A stretch of DNA of 32,266 bases from Flavobacteriales bacterium UBA7443 (GTDB lineage: Bacteria; Bacteroidota; Bacteroidia; Flavobacteriales_D; Sanyastnellaceae): assembly GCA_002477505.1 (NCBI GenBank), contig DLQB01000052.1, forward strand, positions 8,163 to 40,428. The letters are read 5' to 3'. The notes beneath the pieces are model-generated. The model searched no databases. It was not told the origin of the DNA and saw nothing but the letters and a program-made list of their open reading frames with translations. The translations under genes and the position numbers were made by a program. Numbering within the stretch: the first letter of the stretch is position 1; each line of letters opens with the position of its first letter. Of the stretch, positions 8,702 through 16,174 are shown piece by piece.

Positions 8702-9238
8702 TCACTCTGTCAGCAGGCGATTGATTTCGATGGCGTTTCGATTGATCTCTGCGGTCTGTTCCGCATTCAAGTTTGAAGCCTGGTCTGTGATTCGCTGAAT
8801 TCTCAGCGCCATGGCCCGGGCTTCTTGCATCTTGTGCAAAAGGACTTCGCCTCGGCTGGAGACGGCCTTGTGCTCATGAAACAACATCGATGCCTCATTC
8901 ACCATTTCCTTGAGTTCCGATTCATTCCAAGGTTTGGCAATGTACTTGTAGATCTGCCCCTTGTTTATGGCGTCGATGACAGCGTCGATATCTGCATGGC
9001 CCGTGAGCAACATGCGGATCGGATCGGGAAAGTCCGGCATGATCAATTCGAAAAACTCCACCCCACTCAGGGTTGGCATTTTCTGGTCAGAAATGATGAC
9101 CTCAATGGGTTGCTCGCGCAAAATCCTCACCGCTTCGGTGGGCTCGGTGGTCACATGAACATGGAAATCACGTCGAAATGCCGCCCGAAATGCCGTCAGG
9201 TTGTGCAGTTCATCGTCCAAATACAATACGTTGATCAT
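8702..9238 (-). CDS. Receiver-domain response regulator, no DNA-binding domain
   Basis: This 178-residue protein has an N-terminal receiver domain with the acidic pair Asp8-Asp9, phospho-acceptor Asp51 in VIISDQKMP, switch Thr79 in LLTGHAD and Lys102 in IAKPWNE. After about residue 115 there is only a helical, probably coiled-coil tail of some 60 residues; no HTH, GGDEF, HD or other output domain is visible. KPWNESEL is typical of receiver modules in RpfG/HD-GYP-like regulators, but here the HD domain is absent. Its start overlaps the end of the histidine kinase by 4 bp (ATGA), so the kinase is its evident partner. Output may be protein-protein interaction or a phosphorelay; this is unknown. 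Confidence 0.92.
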   Translation of the reverse strand: MINVLYLDDELHNLTAFRAAFRRDFHVHVTTEPTEAVRILREQPIEVIISDQKMPTLSGVEFFELIMPDFPDPIRMLLTGHADIDAVIDAINKGQIYKYIAKPWNESELKEMVNEASMLFHEHKAVSSRGEVLLHKMQEARAMALRIQRITDQASNLNAEQTAEINRNAIEINRLLTE

Positions 9239-11388
9239 AACGGAAATCGAATAATAAATTCTGTACCAATGCCTTCTTCTGTCTCTACTTCCACCTCCGC
9301 ATTGTGGTCACTCAAGATGCCCATGACAATGCTCAATCCTAACCCTGTGCCTTCCCCAACTGATTTCGTTGTGAAGAAAGGATCAAAAATTTGTGACTTG
9401 ACCGCTTCCGACATCCCGGTGCCACGGTCCTTAATTCGCACCTCAATCCAAGACTGACCAATGCTCTCCACCTGGCTCGAAGAAATCTCCACGATTCGTT
9501 CTTCTATGGCCAATCCAGTGGCTTCCATGGATTGTGCTGCGTTGGTGATGATGTTCATGAACACCTGATTCAATCGCCCGGGCTGACAGCTTACCAATGG
9601 CAATTCTTCGCCCATATTGGCTTCGACCACTGCTTGATCTTTCAAATTGCTCCTCAAAACGATGAGGGTCGATTCCAGGAGTTCATTGATTTGAGCCGAG
9701 GTAAAGTTGTCGCCATCCATCCGACTGAATATCCGCAGGCCTTTCACAATCTCCGAAGTGCGTTTTGTGCCGTCCTCAATTCCGTGCAGAAGCTCTTCGA
9801 TTTCCTTCTGGGTGAAGTCTATGTCCAATTTACCGAACATCTCCTTCAATTGAGCCAATGCGACCAAGAGCTCTGGATCATCGGGATCCAATGCTTTGAA
9901 TCCATCAATGACCTGATTCAAATCCTCAAAATCGCGTCGCAGCGACTGCGCGCTGGAAGCGACAAAATTGATGGGATTGTTCAACTCGTGGGCAATGCCC
10001 GCCGTTAATTGACCGATGGACGCCAATTTTTCACTTTGGACCAATTGCTGCTGGGCGGATTGCAAGTCCACAAGCGTGTCCTTCATGCTGCTATTGGCAC
10101 TTTCCAACGCTGCTGTCCGTTTGGCCACCCGTTCTTCCAAGATCGTATTCTGTTCGCGGACCATTTGCTCGTTCAACTGGGAAACACGCAATTGCTCTTC
10201 GCGTGCATTGACGGTTTCTCGCTTCAATTGGTTGATGCGACTCGCAAGGGCCAAACTCAGCACGACCACCTCGATGGCACTTCCCATTGGAAGCGCGTAA
10301 AATGTCCATGCATTGTAAGGTATCACACCGGTATCTTTCAATACAAAAACCACCACTGCCAAAATGAAGACGGTGAAGGCCAAGAGAAAGTACTTCGCAG
10401 GACTGTAGCCCTTTCGCATCGTGATGATGGTACCGGGAATGAAGAAGAAAATCGCGGCAGCACAAAAGTTGATCAGCTGGTAACTCCATTCCAATCGCCC
10501 GATCAACGCCAAACCAAGCGCCAGCAAATAAAGTATAAAGTAGCCATTCAACAGCTTATTGAGCCACGGAACGTATCGGCTCAAACGCAGGAAATTTTGG
10601 ACAAATACAATGGTCGTAATCCCACTAAAAACACCAAACAAGTGGGTGAGGCGCAAATTCAACCATGGCCAGCGGTCAATGCCAAAAATGGGTGCGTATC
10701 CGTTGAGCACCAACTGCGTGCCTCCAATGGCAAAAATGAACAGCACGTATTCGAGGTAGCTTCGATCACCAATGCTCAAAAACAAGAATAAATTGTACAA
10801 AAGCATCACCAACATGACACCAGCATAAAGCGCAAATAGCACATCCCGTTGATGGGCATCTTCCAGCACTTTTCGCGGTCCAGAGATGCGGAGGGGAATG
10901 ATCATGGGCTTATTGGAGTGCATGCGAAACAGCGCATGCAGCTCGTTACATTCCACCAATGGCACGGGAAAAGACGGATATGTTCCAAATTGATGACCCT
11001 CGGATGGGGCGTTCATCACACCTCCCGGGTAATTGGCAATGATTTTTCCATCGCACACCATAAAGCATGTCAAGTCGTCAATTCCAGCATTTTGAATTTC
11101 AATCAATTTGCCATTTTCCGTCATGGGGTCCAATGTCAGGCGCATCCATTCGACCCCTGCCCCCATCCCCAAATTGGGCACCAATTGATCAAAGGCGACC
11201 CATTGGTCAGAAGTAGCAACCGTTTCGACCTCCAGCAATTCCAAGTTGTAATCTTCGGGCAAATACTCCAGTCGGGTTCCGATGAACTTTTGAGCTTGAA
11301 CTGAAAAAGTTGAAATCAGAAAGAATACAAGCGACGCAGTACGAAAGCAACGCGTTGCACACGGATGGACAGAAGCGCGTTCCATCAT
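9235..11388 (-). CDS. 7TMR-DISM sensor histidine kinase
   Basis: This is a membrane sensor kinase of about 717 residues. Order: signal peptide (LVFFLISTFSVQAQ, about 19-33), a periplasmic beta-rich 7TMR-DISM extracellular type 2-like domain (about 40-175), seven hydrophobic segments between about 184 and 386, a coiled coil (390-455), HisKA with His467 in IAHELNNPINF, and HATPase with N-box near Asn616, G1 DRGTGM, F-box FDPFFTTK and G2 GEGTGLGLS. No HAMP or PAS domain is seen. The 7TMR-DISM module is known to sense external ligands, often carbohydrates or other small molecules. The upstream gene's stop overlaps the ATG at 11388 (TGATG); a GTG at 11391 is an alternative start. It is the third gene of the E1/GNAT operon and overlaps its response regulator by 4 bp. 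Confidence 0.92.
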   Translation of the reverse strand: MMERASVHPCATRCFRTASLVFFLISTFSVQAQKFIGTRLEYLPEDYNLELLEVETVATSDQWVAFDQLVPNLGMGAGVEWMRLTLDPMTENGKLIEIQNAGIDDLTCFMVCDGKIIANYPGGVMNAPSEGHQFGTYPSFPVPLVECNELHALFRMHSNKPMIIPLRISGPRKVLEDAHQRDVLFALYAGVMLVMLLYNLFLFLSIGDRSYLEYVLFIFAIGGTQLVLNGYAPIFGIDRWPWLNLRLTHLFGVFSGITTIVFVQNFLRLSRYVPWLNKLLNGYFILYLLALGLALIGRLEWSYQLINFCAAAIFFFIPGTIITMRKGYSPAKYFLLAFTVFILAVVVFVLKDTGVIPYNAWTFYALPMGSAIEVVVLSLALASRINQLKRETVNAREEQLRVSQLNEQMVREQNTILEERVAKRTAALESANSSMKDTLVDLQSAQQQLVQSEKLASIGQLTAGIAHELNNPINFVASSAQSLRRDFEDLNQVIDGFKALDPDDPELLVALAQLKEMFGKLDIDFTQKEIEELLHGIEDGTKRTSEIVKGLRIFSRMDGDNFTSAQINELLESTLIVLRSNLKDQAVVEANMGEELPLVSCQPGRLNQVFMNIITNAAQSMEATGLAIEERIVEISSSQVESIGQSWIEVRIKDRGTGMSEAVKSQIFDPFFTTKSVGEGTGLGLSIVMGILSDHNAEVEVETEEGIGTEFIIRFPL

Positions 11389-12149
11389 CACACTTCGATA
11401 CGGAACTTGAGCTTTAAATCACCTTTAGGACCTCGGACATTGAAACTTGCTCGCTCCGGATCCTGCCAAATGTTCTCCAACAGTTCACGGACTTGCGGCT
11501 GCACAGCCTCGATGTTTTCAGGGAACGTATACCGAGCAATTGTGGCCCTTAACTTTTCTGTCGGATACGTAAAGTAGCCATCTTGGCCAATCCCTTCCTC
11601 GGTGAAAAATGCCAACGGCGCCTGCATTCTCCGCGTAACCGGAGAGGTCAATGCGAAAAGATGCCGCCCTCCGACCATCGTCAGCGTGGCCATTGCCGCT
11701 TGGATTAGAAAAGTCGCCTCCACCCCCATTCCTGCCAATTCGATGCTGTTCCACATCCCGCCCAATTCGTAGGCGCCTTCGTCTGCATACGCCTGCATGT
11801 GACGGGCAAGGTTTTCGTCTTGGTTGCCGATGGCTTTGATCAATGGCATGTCTTCAACATCCCGCACACCATGCATTCTCGCTCCACCCAGCACACGCTC
11901 CGTTTTGCCATCAACACCAATTCCTTTCGCAACGGCTGCTATGACAATGACATCGGGATCTCCGATCCATTCCCGATTGAATGTCGTCAGTTTCTTGATG
12001 CCATAGGCTTGCAGGACGGCTTGATGTCCGTCCACCAAATCATGGCAGCAATCCAAGTACTGGTCTGCGCGAAAAACGCGCACCTCAGCTTCTCCAATGC
12101 GCTCTGCGTTGCGAACGCGATCAATCGACGGATTCAACGAACTGCTCAT
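11388..12149 (-). CDS. Uncharacterised GNAT/autoinducer-synthase-like protein paired with an E1-like enzyme
   Basis: This 253-residue cytoplasmic protein has no signal peptide or membrane segment. Its shape suggests a GNAT-fold acyltransferase of the LuxI/FeeM-like kind: an N-terminal EVRVFRADQY strand-helix, a central RVLGGARMHG strand (about 85-94) resembling the V-x-G-x-x-R core of that fold, then YELGGMWNSIELAG (about 127-140) and a long helix with GVEATFLIQAAMATL. I see no decisive catalytic residue, so this is a fold-level guess. The ATG at 12149 overlaps the end of the E1-like gene by 29 bp; a start at 12227 would intrude 107 bp into that gene and is rejected. The stop overlaps the kinase start. 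Alternatives: an unrelated Bacteroidota-specific family, or an enzyme acting on the adenylated product of its neighbour. Confidence 0.6.
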   Translation of the reverse strand: MSSSLNPSIDRVRNAERIGEAEVRVFRADQYLDCCHDLVDGHQAVLQAYGIKKLTTFNREWIGDPDVIVIAAVAKGIGVDGKTERVLGGARMHGVRDVEDMPLIKAIGNQDENLARHMQAYADEGAYELGGMWNSIELAGMGVEATFLIQAAMATLTMVGGRHLFALTSPVTRRMQAPLAFFTEEGIGQDGYFTYPTEKLRATIARYTFPENIEAVQPQVRELLENIWQDPERASFNVRGPKGDLKLKFRIEV

Positions 12150-13197
12150 CCCATTCCAAGTATAAACGGGCATCTGGTGCTGGATCCCCAAGTAAAATTT
12201 TACGCGCAGCCTGGGTTGCATGTGCACCTCCAGCTGCTACGTCCGAATACAATTGAGGCCAGCCGACAAGCGTCGATCCCACCTCCTCCAAACTCTTTAA
12301 CCCTCTGGGCGATGCTTGACCTAAATCAATGAATGCATTGAAAAAATCAGGCGTCCATTCCTTCGCTTCCAGCATCGCTTGGAGCATTTCATCTGAAATT
12401 CGACCATGCAGATACCCGTCAACGCCTTGGTCATAACGCTCAATATCCAACATTCCCCGGTCTGACGTTTCCATGAGTACAGGAATCTCCTTCTCGCGTG
12501 CATGCAATCGAATCCGTGCTTTGGCTGAAACTTGATCGCACGCATCGCACACCAAATCCAACCCTTCAAAAAACCCTGCGGCATTATCAGAAGTCAACCC
12601 TTCGATTTGCACTTCAACCTTAAAATAGGGGTCGACCTCAGCTATCGCCCTGGAAATAGCAACCCATTTTGGGAGGCCGAGATTCTTCACGCCTGTCTGA
12701 ATTCGATTCAAATTGGACAATTCCAAGTCATCGAAGTCAGCAACCTTCAAAGAACCGCACGTTCGTTCCATCACCAAACTCATGGCGAAGGCGCTGCCAA
12801 CCGATAGGCCGACAATACCGACTTGTTTGCTTCGAAGCAATTCTTGCTCCTCCCTTGTGATCTTGTTACGATTGCGGTTGGTGCGCAATTCGATGAACTC
12901 ATCCTCATTCAGCAAACGAACGAGGGTTCGACTCCAGGGATACCAAACCCAACACCCTTGATGCGCCCATCCCTCATCTCCAAGATGAAGCGACAAAGCG
13001 TCGGAAAGCCCTTCGGGATTGGAGCGCAATCGAGGATTCCGAGTAACCAATAATTCCGCCACCTGATCTTCCAACGTATCGAAGACCTCATAGGCCGTCA
13101 ATTCGGCCAAAAACGCCTCATAAGCCTGCCTATCAGACTCCTGAGAAAGCTCAAATATTGTGGCTTTAGCGGCGGGAATTTGGGGCTTCTGTACCAT
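12121..13197 (-). CDS. ThiF/E1-like adenylating enzyme, Rv1355c-like
   Basis: This 358-residue protein has an N-terminal alpha/beta region (about 1-115, ending VWYPWSRTLVRLL then RTNRNRNKITREEQ) joined to an E1/ThiF/MoeB Rossmann domain (about 120-330). Visible E1 residues are the nucleotide loop GIVGLSVGSA (127-136), Asp154 and Asp156 in VADFDDLELSNLNR, Arg165, Lys177 in LGLPKWVAI, and the Asp cluster in VCDACDQ (217-222). Such enzymes adenylate a carboxylate. No CxxC zinc pairs and no obvious thioester cysteine loop are seen, so it may only adenylate. It resembles the E1 part of Rv1355c-type proteins; the nitroreductase domain of those is absent here. No ThiS/MoaD partner is nearby, so it is unlikely to serve thiamin or molybdopterin. 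It leads the four-gene operon. Confidence 0.82.
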   Translation of the reverse strand: MVQKPQIPAAKATIFELSQESDRQAYEAFLAELTAYEVFDTLEDQVAELLVTRNPRLRSNPEGLSDALSLHLGDEGWAHQGCWVWYPWSRTLVRLLNEDEFIELRTNRNRNKITREEQELLRSKQVGIVGLSVGSAFAMSLVMERTCGSLKVADFDDLELSNLNRIQTGVKNLGLPKWVAISRAIAEVDPYFKVEVQIEGLTSDNAAGFFEGLDLVCDACDQVSAKARIRLHAREKEIPVLMETSDRGMLDIERYDQGVDGYLHGRISDEMLQAMLEAKEWTPDFFNAFIDLGQASPRGLKSLEEVGSTLVGWPQLYSDVAAGGAHATQAARKILLGDPAPDARLYLEWDEQFVESVD

Positions 13198-13248
13198 GGC
13201 GTTTGAGTCATCAATTTCGGCTTAATTCCCGCCCAATGCTCCCGGCGC

Positions 13249-13288
13249 TTGGGTTGTTTTTAACAGCGTGATATGGGGAACAACGCAA
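13249..13288. promoter_or_regulatory. Long imperfect inverted repeat between divergent genes (candidate operator)
   Basis: The arms TTGGGTTGTT (13249-13258) and AACAACGCAA (13279-13288) are complementary at 9 of 10 positions and separated by 20 bp. Half-site centres are 30 bp apart, about three helical turns. It lies in the shared upstream region of the E1-like operon (start 13197) and the divergent small protein (start 13340), where a dimeric regulator could control both. No exact TAnnTTTG box is seen nearby. As RNA it could also form a stem with a 20-nt loop. Confidence 0.4.
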
Positions 13289-13339
13289 CTTTCTTAAATG
13301 GTTCTACGTAAAGAGTGGACCCGTGTAAAATCACAATTC

Positions 13340-13765
13340 ATGACTCCTCATCATTCCACCCCAACCGTTTGGGCGTTTTATAGCAATCGCAACGAAGCTG
13401 AAAATCTCATCAATCGGATTTCAGATTTTTGCGAAGGACATGTTTGGGACGCTGATGAATCAGTGACGTTTCTGCAAGACATTGACGCACACCGGTCATC
13501 ATGGATGTTGGTCGACAAGAAACATGCGGACGACAGCAAAATTCAAGCTCTCGCTTTCCGTGCTACGGAACAATATGAGTTTTTCCGCTGCCTCATCATC
13601 GGCTCAGAAACACCGGATAAATGGCCTGAAACTGCCATCCATTTGGACAAAAACACGCTCTCCACAAGCATCATCGATCGGCTTCGAAATGAATCCCATG
13701 TGCTGCGAATAGCGAGCAGCCGCGTCCGACACATGCGCCGTTTGCAGAACCGGCAATCAAGCTGA
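13340..13765 (+). CDS. Hypothetical protein, possibly a degenerate receiver-like domain
   Basis: The 141-residue product is not recognised as a named family. The pattern suggests alternating strands and helices: a strand at VWAFYSN, a helix NEAENLINRISDFC, a strand GHVWDADE, a strand SSWMLVDKK ending in an Asp where a receiver has its phospho-acceptor, and a strand RCLIIGSE. A basic C-terminal tail (RVRHMRRLQNRQ) follows. The N-terminal acidic pair of true receivers is missing, so it would be a pseudo-receiver at best. An in-frame ATG at 13298 gives a 155-residue form, and the start is uncertain. It is divergent from the E1/kinase operon and its end overlaps the convergent DUF4924 gene by 9 bp. 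Function unknown. Confidence 0.55.
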   Translation: MTPHHSTPTVWAFYSNRNEAENLINRISDFCEGHVWDADESVTFLQDIDAHRSSWMLVDKKHADDSKIQALAFRATEQYEFFRCLIIGSETPDKWPETAIHLDKNTLSTSIIDRLRNESHVLRIASSRVRHMRRLQNRQSS

Positions 13766-14275
13766 ACCTGTATAAATTTTGATGTGTCCTTTGGCCAGAG
13801 CATTGGCCATCTCTCGGATCGCGACCATGGCCGCCTCGGTTTCCAGCGAAACTTCCTCCTTCCGCATTCGCAAGACCAGCCATCCATACAGAGCGGTCAA
13901 CATGCGCTCCACGGGATGGTTGAATTCCCCTTTCATTTTCCGCTCGTTTAGCTCATTTAACAAAGGTTCCGCCGCCTGAAATGCCGCGACATATCGGGCA
14001 TCTTCCATGGGACCCATGAGCAAATCATGGAGCAGAGCCATTTCGGTGAGCGTCTCTTGAGCATGGGCCGCATGACCCGTCTCCTCCAACCGTTCTTGCT
14101 GCATGGTTTTGCTGAGTTCCAGAACCCACTCGAGATCTTCATCTTCTTGACCAGCAAACATGGAGCGCAATGCGCCGACATCAAAATTCGCGGCGCGAAC
14201 AACGTCCTCCATCTGCCAAACATAAAGCAGGTATTCGACGATGTGGGACTCCTTCTTAATCGCAGCTGTTGTCAT
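13757..14275 (-). CDS. DUF4924 family protein
   Basis: This 172-residue, helix-rich, soluble protein has the N-terminus ESHIVEYLLYVWQMEDVVRA, which fits DUF4924, a family known chiefly from Bacteroidota with no assigned function. No catalytic motif, signal peptide or membrane segment is visible. Its ATG overlaps the stop of the OmpH-like gene by 4 bp, so the two are translationally coupled and form the end of a three-gene minus-strand unit. The 3' end overlaps the convergent small gene by 9 bp. Confidence 0.85.
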   Translation of the reverse strand: MTTAAIKKESHIVEYLLYVWQMEDVVRAANFDVGALRSMFAGQEDEDLEWVLELSKTMQQERLEETGHAAHAQETLTEMALLHDLLMGPMEDARYVAAFQAAEPLLNELNERKMKGEFNHPVERMLTALYGWLVLRMRKEEVSLETEAAMVAIREMANALAKGHIKIYTGSA

Positions 14276-14895
14276 GGTGTGGCATCGTTTTCTGTTGCTT
14301 CCAAATCCGGCGTTGGAACATAGCGATCGTTCATGAATTGAATCAGCGCCGAGGTCACATCAAAGGCTTCGCCACCGAAGAGCACGCCTTCACCTGAACG
14401 GCCCCAATTCAATACCAAATCCAACCCCGACTCCTCCGCAAACACCGCGACTTCTGCTGCGAGGTTGACGGCGATTTCTTCTTGAATCATCGCCTCCATT
14501 TCAATCAACTCCGACTGCTGTTGAGACTGCATTTGGGTCAACGCATTTTCAATCTCTACCAAACGATTCTGTGCCATCAACACTTCATCTTCCGTGGCGC
14601 TCGGTCCGTTCGCGTAATTGATCAACTCCTGCGCCTCCTCCTGCAACGGTCGTCCTTTCCGCTCCATGGACATTTGCGCTTGCTGCACCGCAATGAACAT
14701 CGATTTTTCGCGATCGGAAATGAATTGATAATTAACCTGGATGGAGTCCCCATGCACGAATGCAACGACTGCCGACTTTCCGTCTCGAATGCCCTCGGGC
14801 AATTCAGCATTGCTCGTTTCTACCACCTGGTAGGTCAAGAAACCCGACCACAAGGCTAAAAACGCGACGGCTACAACTGTGATTTTTTCGTTCAT
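14272..14895 (-). CDS. OmpH/Skp-family periplasmic chaperone-like protein
   Basis: This 207-residue protein has an N-terminal hydrophobic segment (ITVVAVAFLALWSGFLTY, about 5-22) acting as signal peptide or anchor. A start of the mature domain follows as VVAFVHGDSIQVNYQF, matching the typical OmpH opening (a short strand then a helix). Next is a long Gln/Glu-rich coiled coil (about 60-150) and a terminal strand region with LDLVLNWG and GVLFGGEAFDVTSALIQFMNDRY. OmpH/Skp proteins are trimeric, tentacle-shaped periplasmic chaperones for outer-membrane proteins. The C-terminal LDLVL..GVLFG..A.D.T...I..MN pattern is diagnostic. It lies one base after the upstream small gene and overlaps DUF4924 by 4 bp. 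Confidence 0.85.
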   Translation of the reverse strand: MNEKITVVAVAFLALWSGFLTYQVVETSNAELPEGIRDGKSAVVAFVHGDSIQVNYQFISDREKSMFIAVQQAQMSMERKGRPLQEEAQELINYANGPSATEDEVLMAQNRLVEIENALTQMQSQQQSELIEMEAMIQEEIAVNLAAEVAVFAEESGLDLVLNWGRSGEGVLFGGEAFDVTSALIQFMNDRYVPTPDLEATENDATP

Positions 14896-14896
14896 A

Positions 14897-15127
14897 TTAA
14901 TCGTTTGAATGTTCTAAGAATCCTGCACGCATCGAAACAAAACCGTGCAATACGGATTCGGCCATTCGATTTGCCAAATCTTCCAATGCCGGAATGCTCG
15001 TATCCGTTTGATCGACTTTAAACACTTGCTCATAACGGTCCAATTCAAAACGCAGTTGGTACTTTTCATTCCAACTGGTCACAGTAATTCGCATCAAGCG
15101 ATGTGGGATTTGACAGACCGTTCGCAT
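14897..15127 (-). CDS. Small conserved Bacteroidota-type protein of unknown function
   Basis: The 76-residue product starts MRTVCQIPHRLMRITVTSW and continues with a strand-rich part (NEKYQLRFELDRYEQVFKV) and a C-terminal helix (ALEDLANRMAESVLHGFVSM). I recall similar short proteins in Flavobacteriia with the same SWN-KY--KFE--YEQ-FK pattern, but I know no function. The ATG at 15127 is preferred because a start at 15187 would overlap the divergent DUF1853 gene; an ATG at 15094 is also possible. Its stop lies one base before the OmpH-like start, so it is the first gene of that unit. Confidence 0.65.
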   Translation of the reverse strand: MRTVCQIPHRLMRITVTSWNEKYQLRFELDRYEQVFKVDQTDTSIPALEDLANRMAESVLHGFVSMRAGFLEHSND

Positions 15128-15169
15128 GGTTTTCCAATCTAATTTGGCCGTGAAGATAGAATATCCGCG

Positions 15170-16105
15170 ATGACCAAAGCCGAGCAATGGGACCCTTCCC
15201 TCGAAAACATTCTAGATGCATGTCCTGCTGCCATCTGGCGAGAAATGGCATGGGCCATTGGGAGCGCACCCATGCTGCAAGGAAACTCGACGGAATTGCC
15301 ATTTCTCTGGCGCACCGATTACCACACCAGCGCACTTCGATCCTTTCGAGATTACCTGCCCCGTTGGGAACTACAATCCCACTCCGAAATGGATGTGCTC
15401 GGAGATCGTCCGATGCGCTTAGGAAAAAGATTCGAACAGCTCGTGAATTGGTGGTTTGAGGCATGCCCGGAATACGATGTCCTTGCCAAAAACTTAGTGA
15501 TTCAAGGGAGGGACCGTACGCTGGGTGAAATGGATATAATCGTGCGCGACGCGCAAACTTCGCAGGTTCTTCACTTGGAACTCGCCTGCAAGTTTTATTT
15601 GCAAACCCGCGTCTCCGGCTCCTGGAATCATTGGGTTGGCATGGATCCAAAAGACCGACTTGATTTGAAACTAGACAAACTAGCAAGTCAATTGAAACTG
15701 GACAAAAAATCAGAAACACAGTCGGTGCTGCGCGAACGGGGAATTCGAATTGACACGAGAGCCGCCTGGGTGAAAGGTTGGTGCTTTGTGCACTACCAAA
15801 ATGCGACTCGCGCGAGGCTTCCATTTCAAGCGCACCGATCGGTTTCATCGGGGTGGTGGTGCACTTTGAGCGAATGGGGCGCTATTTGGCAGCCTCAAAG
15901 CTCATGGATTTTGATCCCGGCGCAGCATTGGCTCCGAATCCGACACGAAAAGGAAGATGCCCTCCCCGTTCACAGCTTGCGAGATGTAGAACAGGCAATG
16001 ACTGAATGGAAGCATGCAATGGTGGCACAAGTCGAAACTTCCAATGGGCAATGGAAGGAAATCATGCGTGGTATCATCGTCAGGGATACGTGGCCGAATG
16101 CGTGA
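15170..16105 (+). CDS. DUF1853 family protein, PD-(D/E)XK nuclease-like
   Basis: This 311-residue soluble protein matches the DUF1853 pattern: LGKRFEQLVNWWF (about 84-96), KNLVIQGRDRTLGEMDIIV (about 106-124), HLELACKFYL (about 133-142), the MDPKDRLDLKLDKLASQLKL stretch, and later a conserved Trp-rich region (KGWCFVHY, SSGWWCTLSEW). The GEMD...LELACKF arrangement resembles the E-x(n)-D-ExK core of PD-(D/E)XK nuclease-like folds, but no biochemical role is known to me. It diverges from the small conserved gene across 42 bp. No operon partner is evident; the receptor gene follows at 70 bp. Confidence 0.85.
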   Translation: MTKAEQWDPSLENILDACPAAIWREMAWAIGSAPMLQGNSTELPFLWRTDYHTSALRSFRDYLPRWELQSHSEMDVLGDRPMRLGKRFEQLVNWWFEACPEYDVLAKNLVIQGRDRTLGEMDIIVRDAQTSQVLHLELACKFYLQTRVSGSWNHWVGMDPKDRLDLKLDKLASQLKLDKKSETQSVLRERGIRIDTRAAWVKGWCFVHYQNATRARLPFQAHRSVSSGWWCTLSEWGAIWQPQSSWILIPAQHWLRIRHEKEDALPVHSLRDVEQAMTEWKHAMVAQVETSNGQWKEIMRGIIVRDTWPNA

Positions 16106-16141
16106 AACGTGGCTCACTTTAAACCTTTCTACAAAATGAAC

Positions 16142-16158
16142 GTTCTTACCATAAGAAC
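16142..16158 (+). repeat. Perfect 7-3-7 inverted repeat upstream of the outer-membrane receptor
   Basis: GTTCTTA-CCA-TAAGAAC forms a perfect 7-bp stem with a 3-nt loop, ending 16 bp before the receptor ATG at 16175. It could be an operator or a hairpin in the 5' leader; there is no U-tract, so it is not a terminator. Its presence supports the 16175 start over one at 16109. Confidence 0.4.
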
Positions 16159-16174
16159 CTGCACCGAAGCCTTA

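Noticed and set aside
9532..10791. Two consecutive plus-strand open frames opposite the histidine kinase
   Set aside because: The sense strand encodes H, N, G1, F and G2 boxes in order; the antisense products look like random composition.
12150..12227. Extended start for the GNAT-like gene
   Set aside because: It would overlap the E1-like gene by 107 bp and adds residues without fold logic; ATG 12149 gives a normal small overlap.
12121..13197. Assignment of the E1-like gene to thiamin synthesis because of the TPP riboswitch in the same window
   Set aside because: The riboswitch is about 17 kb away before a different gene, and no thiS, thiG or other thiamin gene adjoins the E1-like gene.
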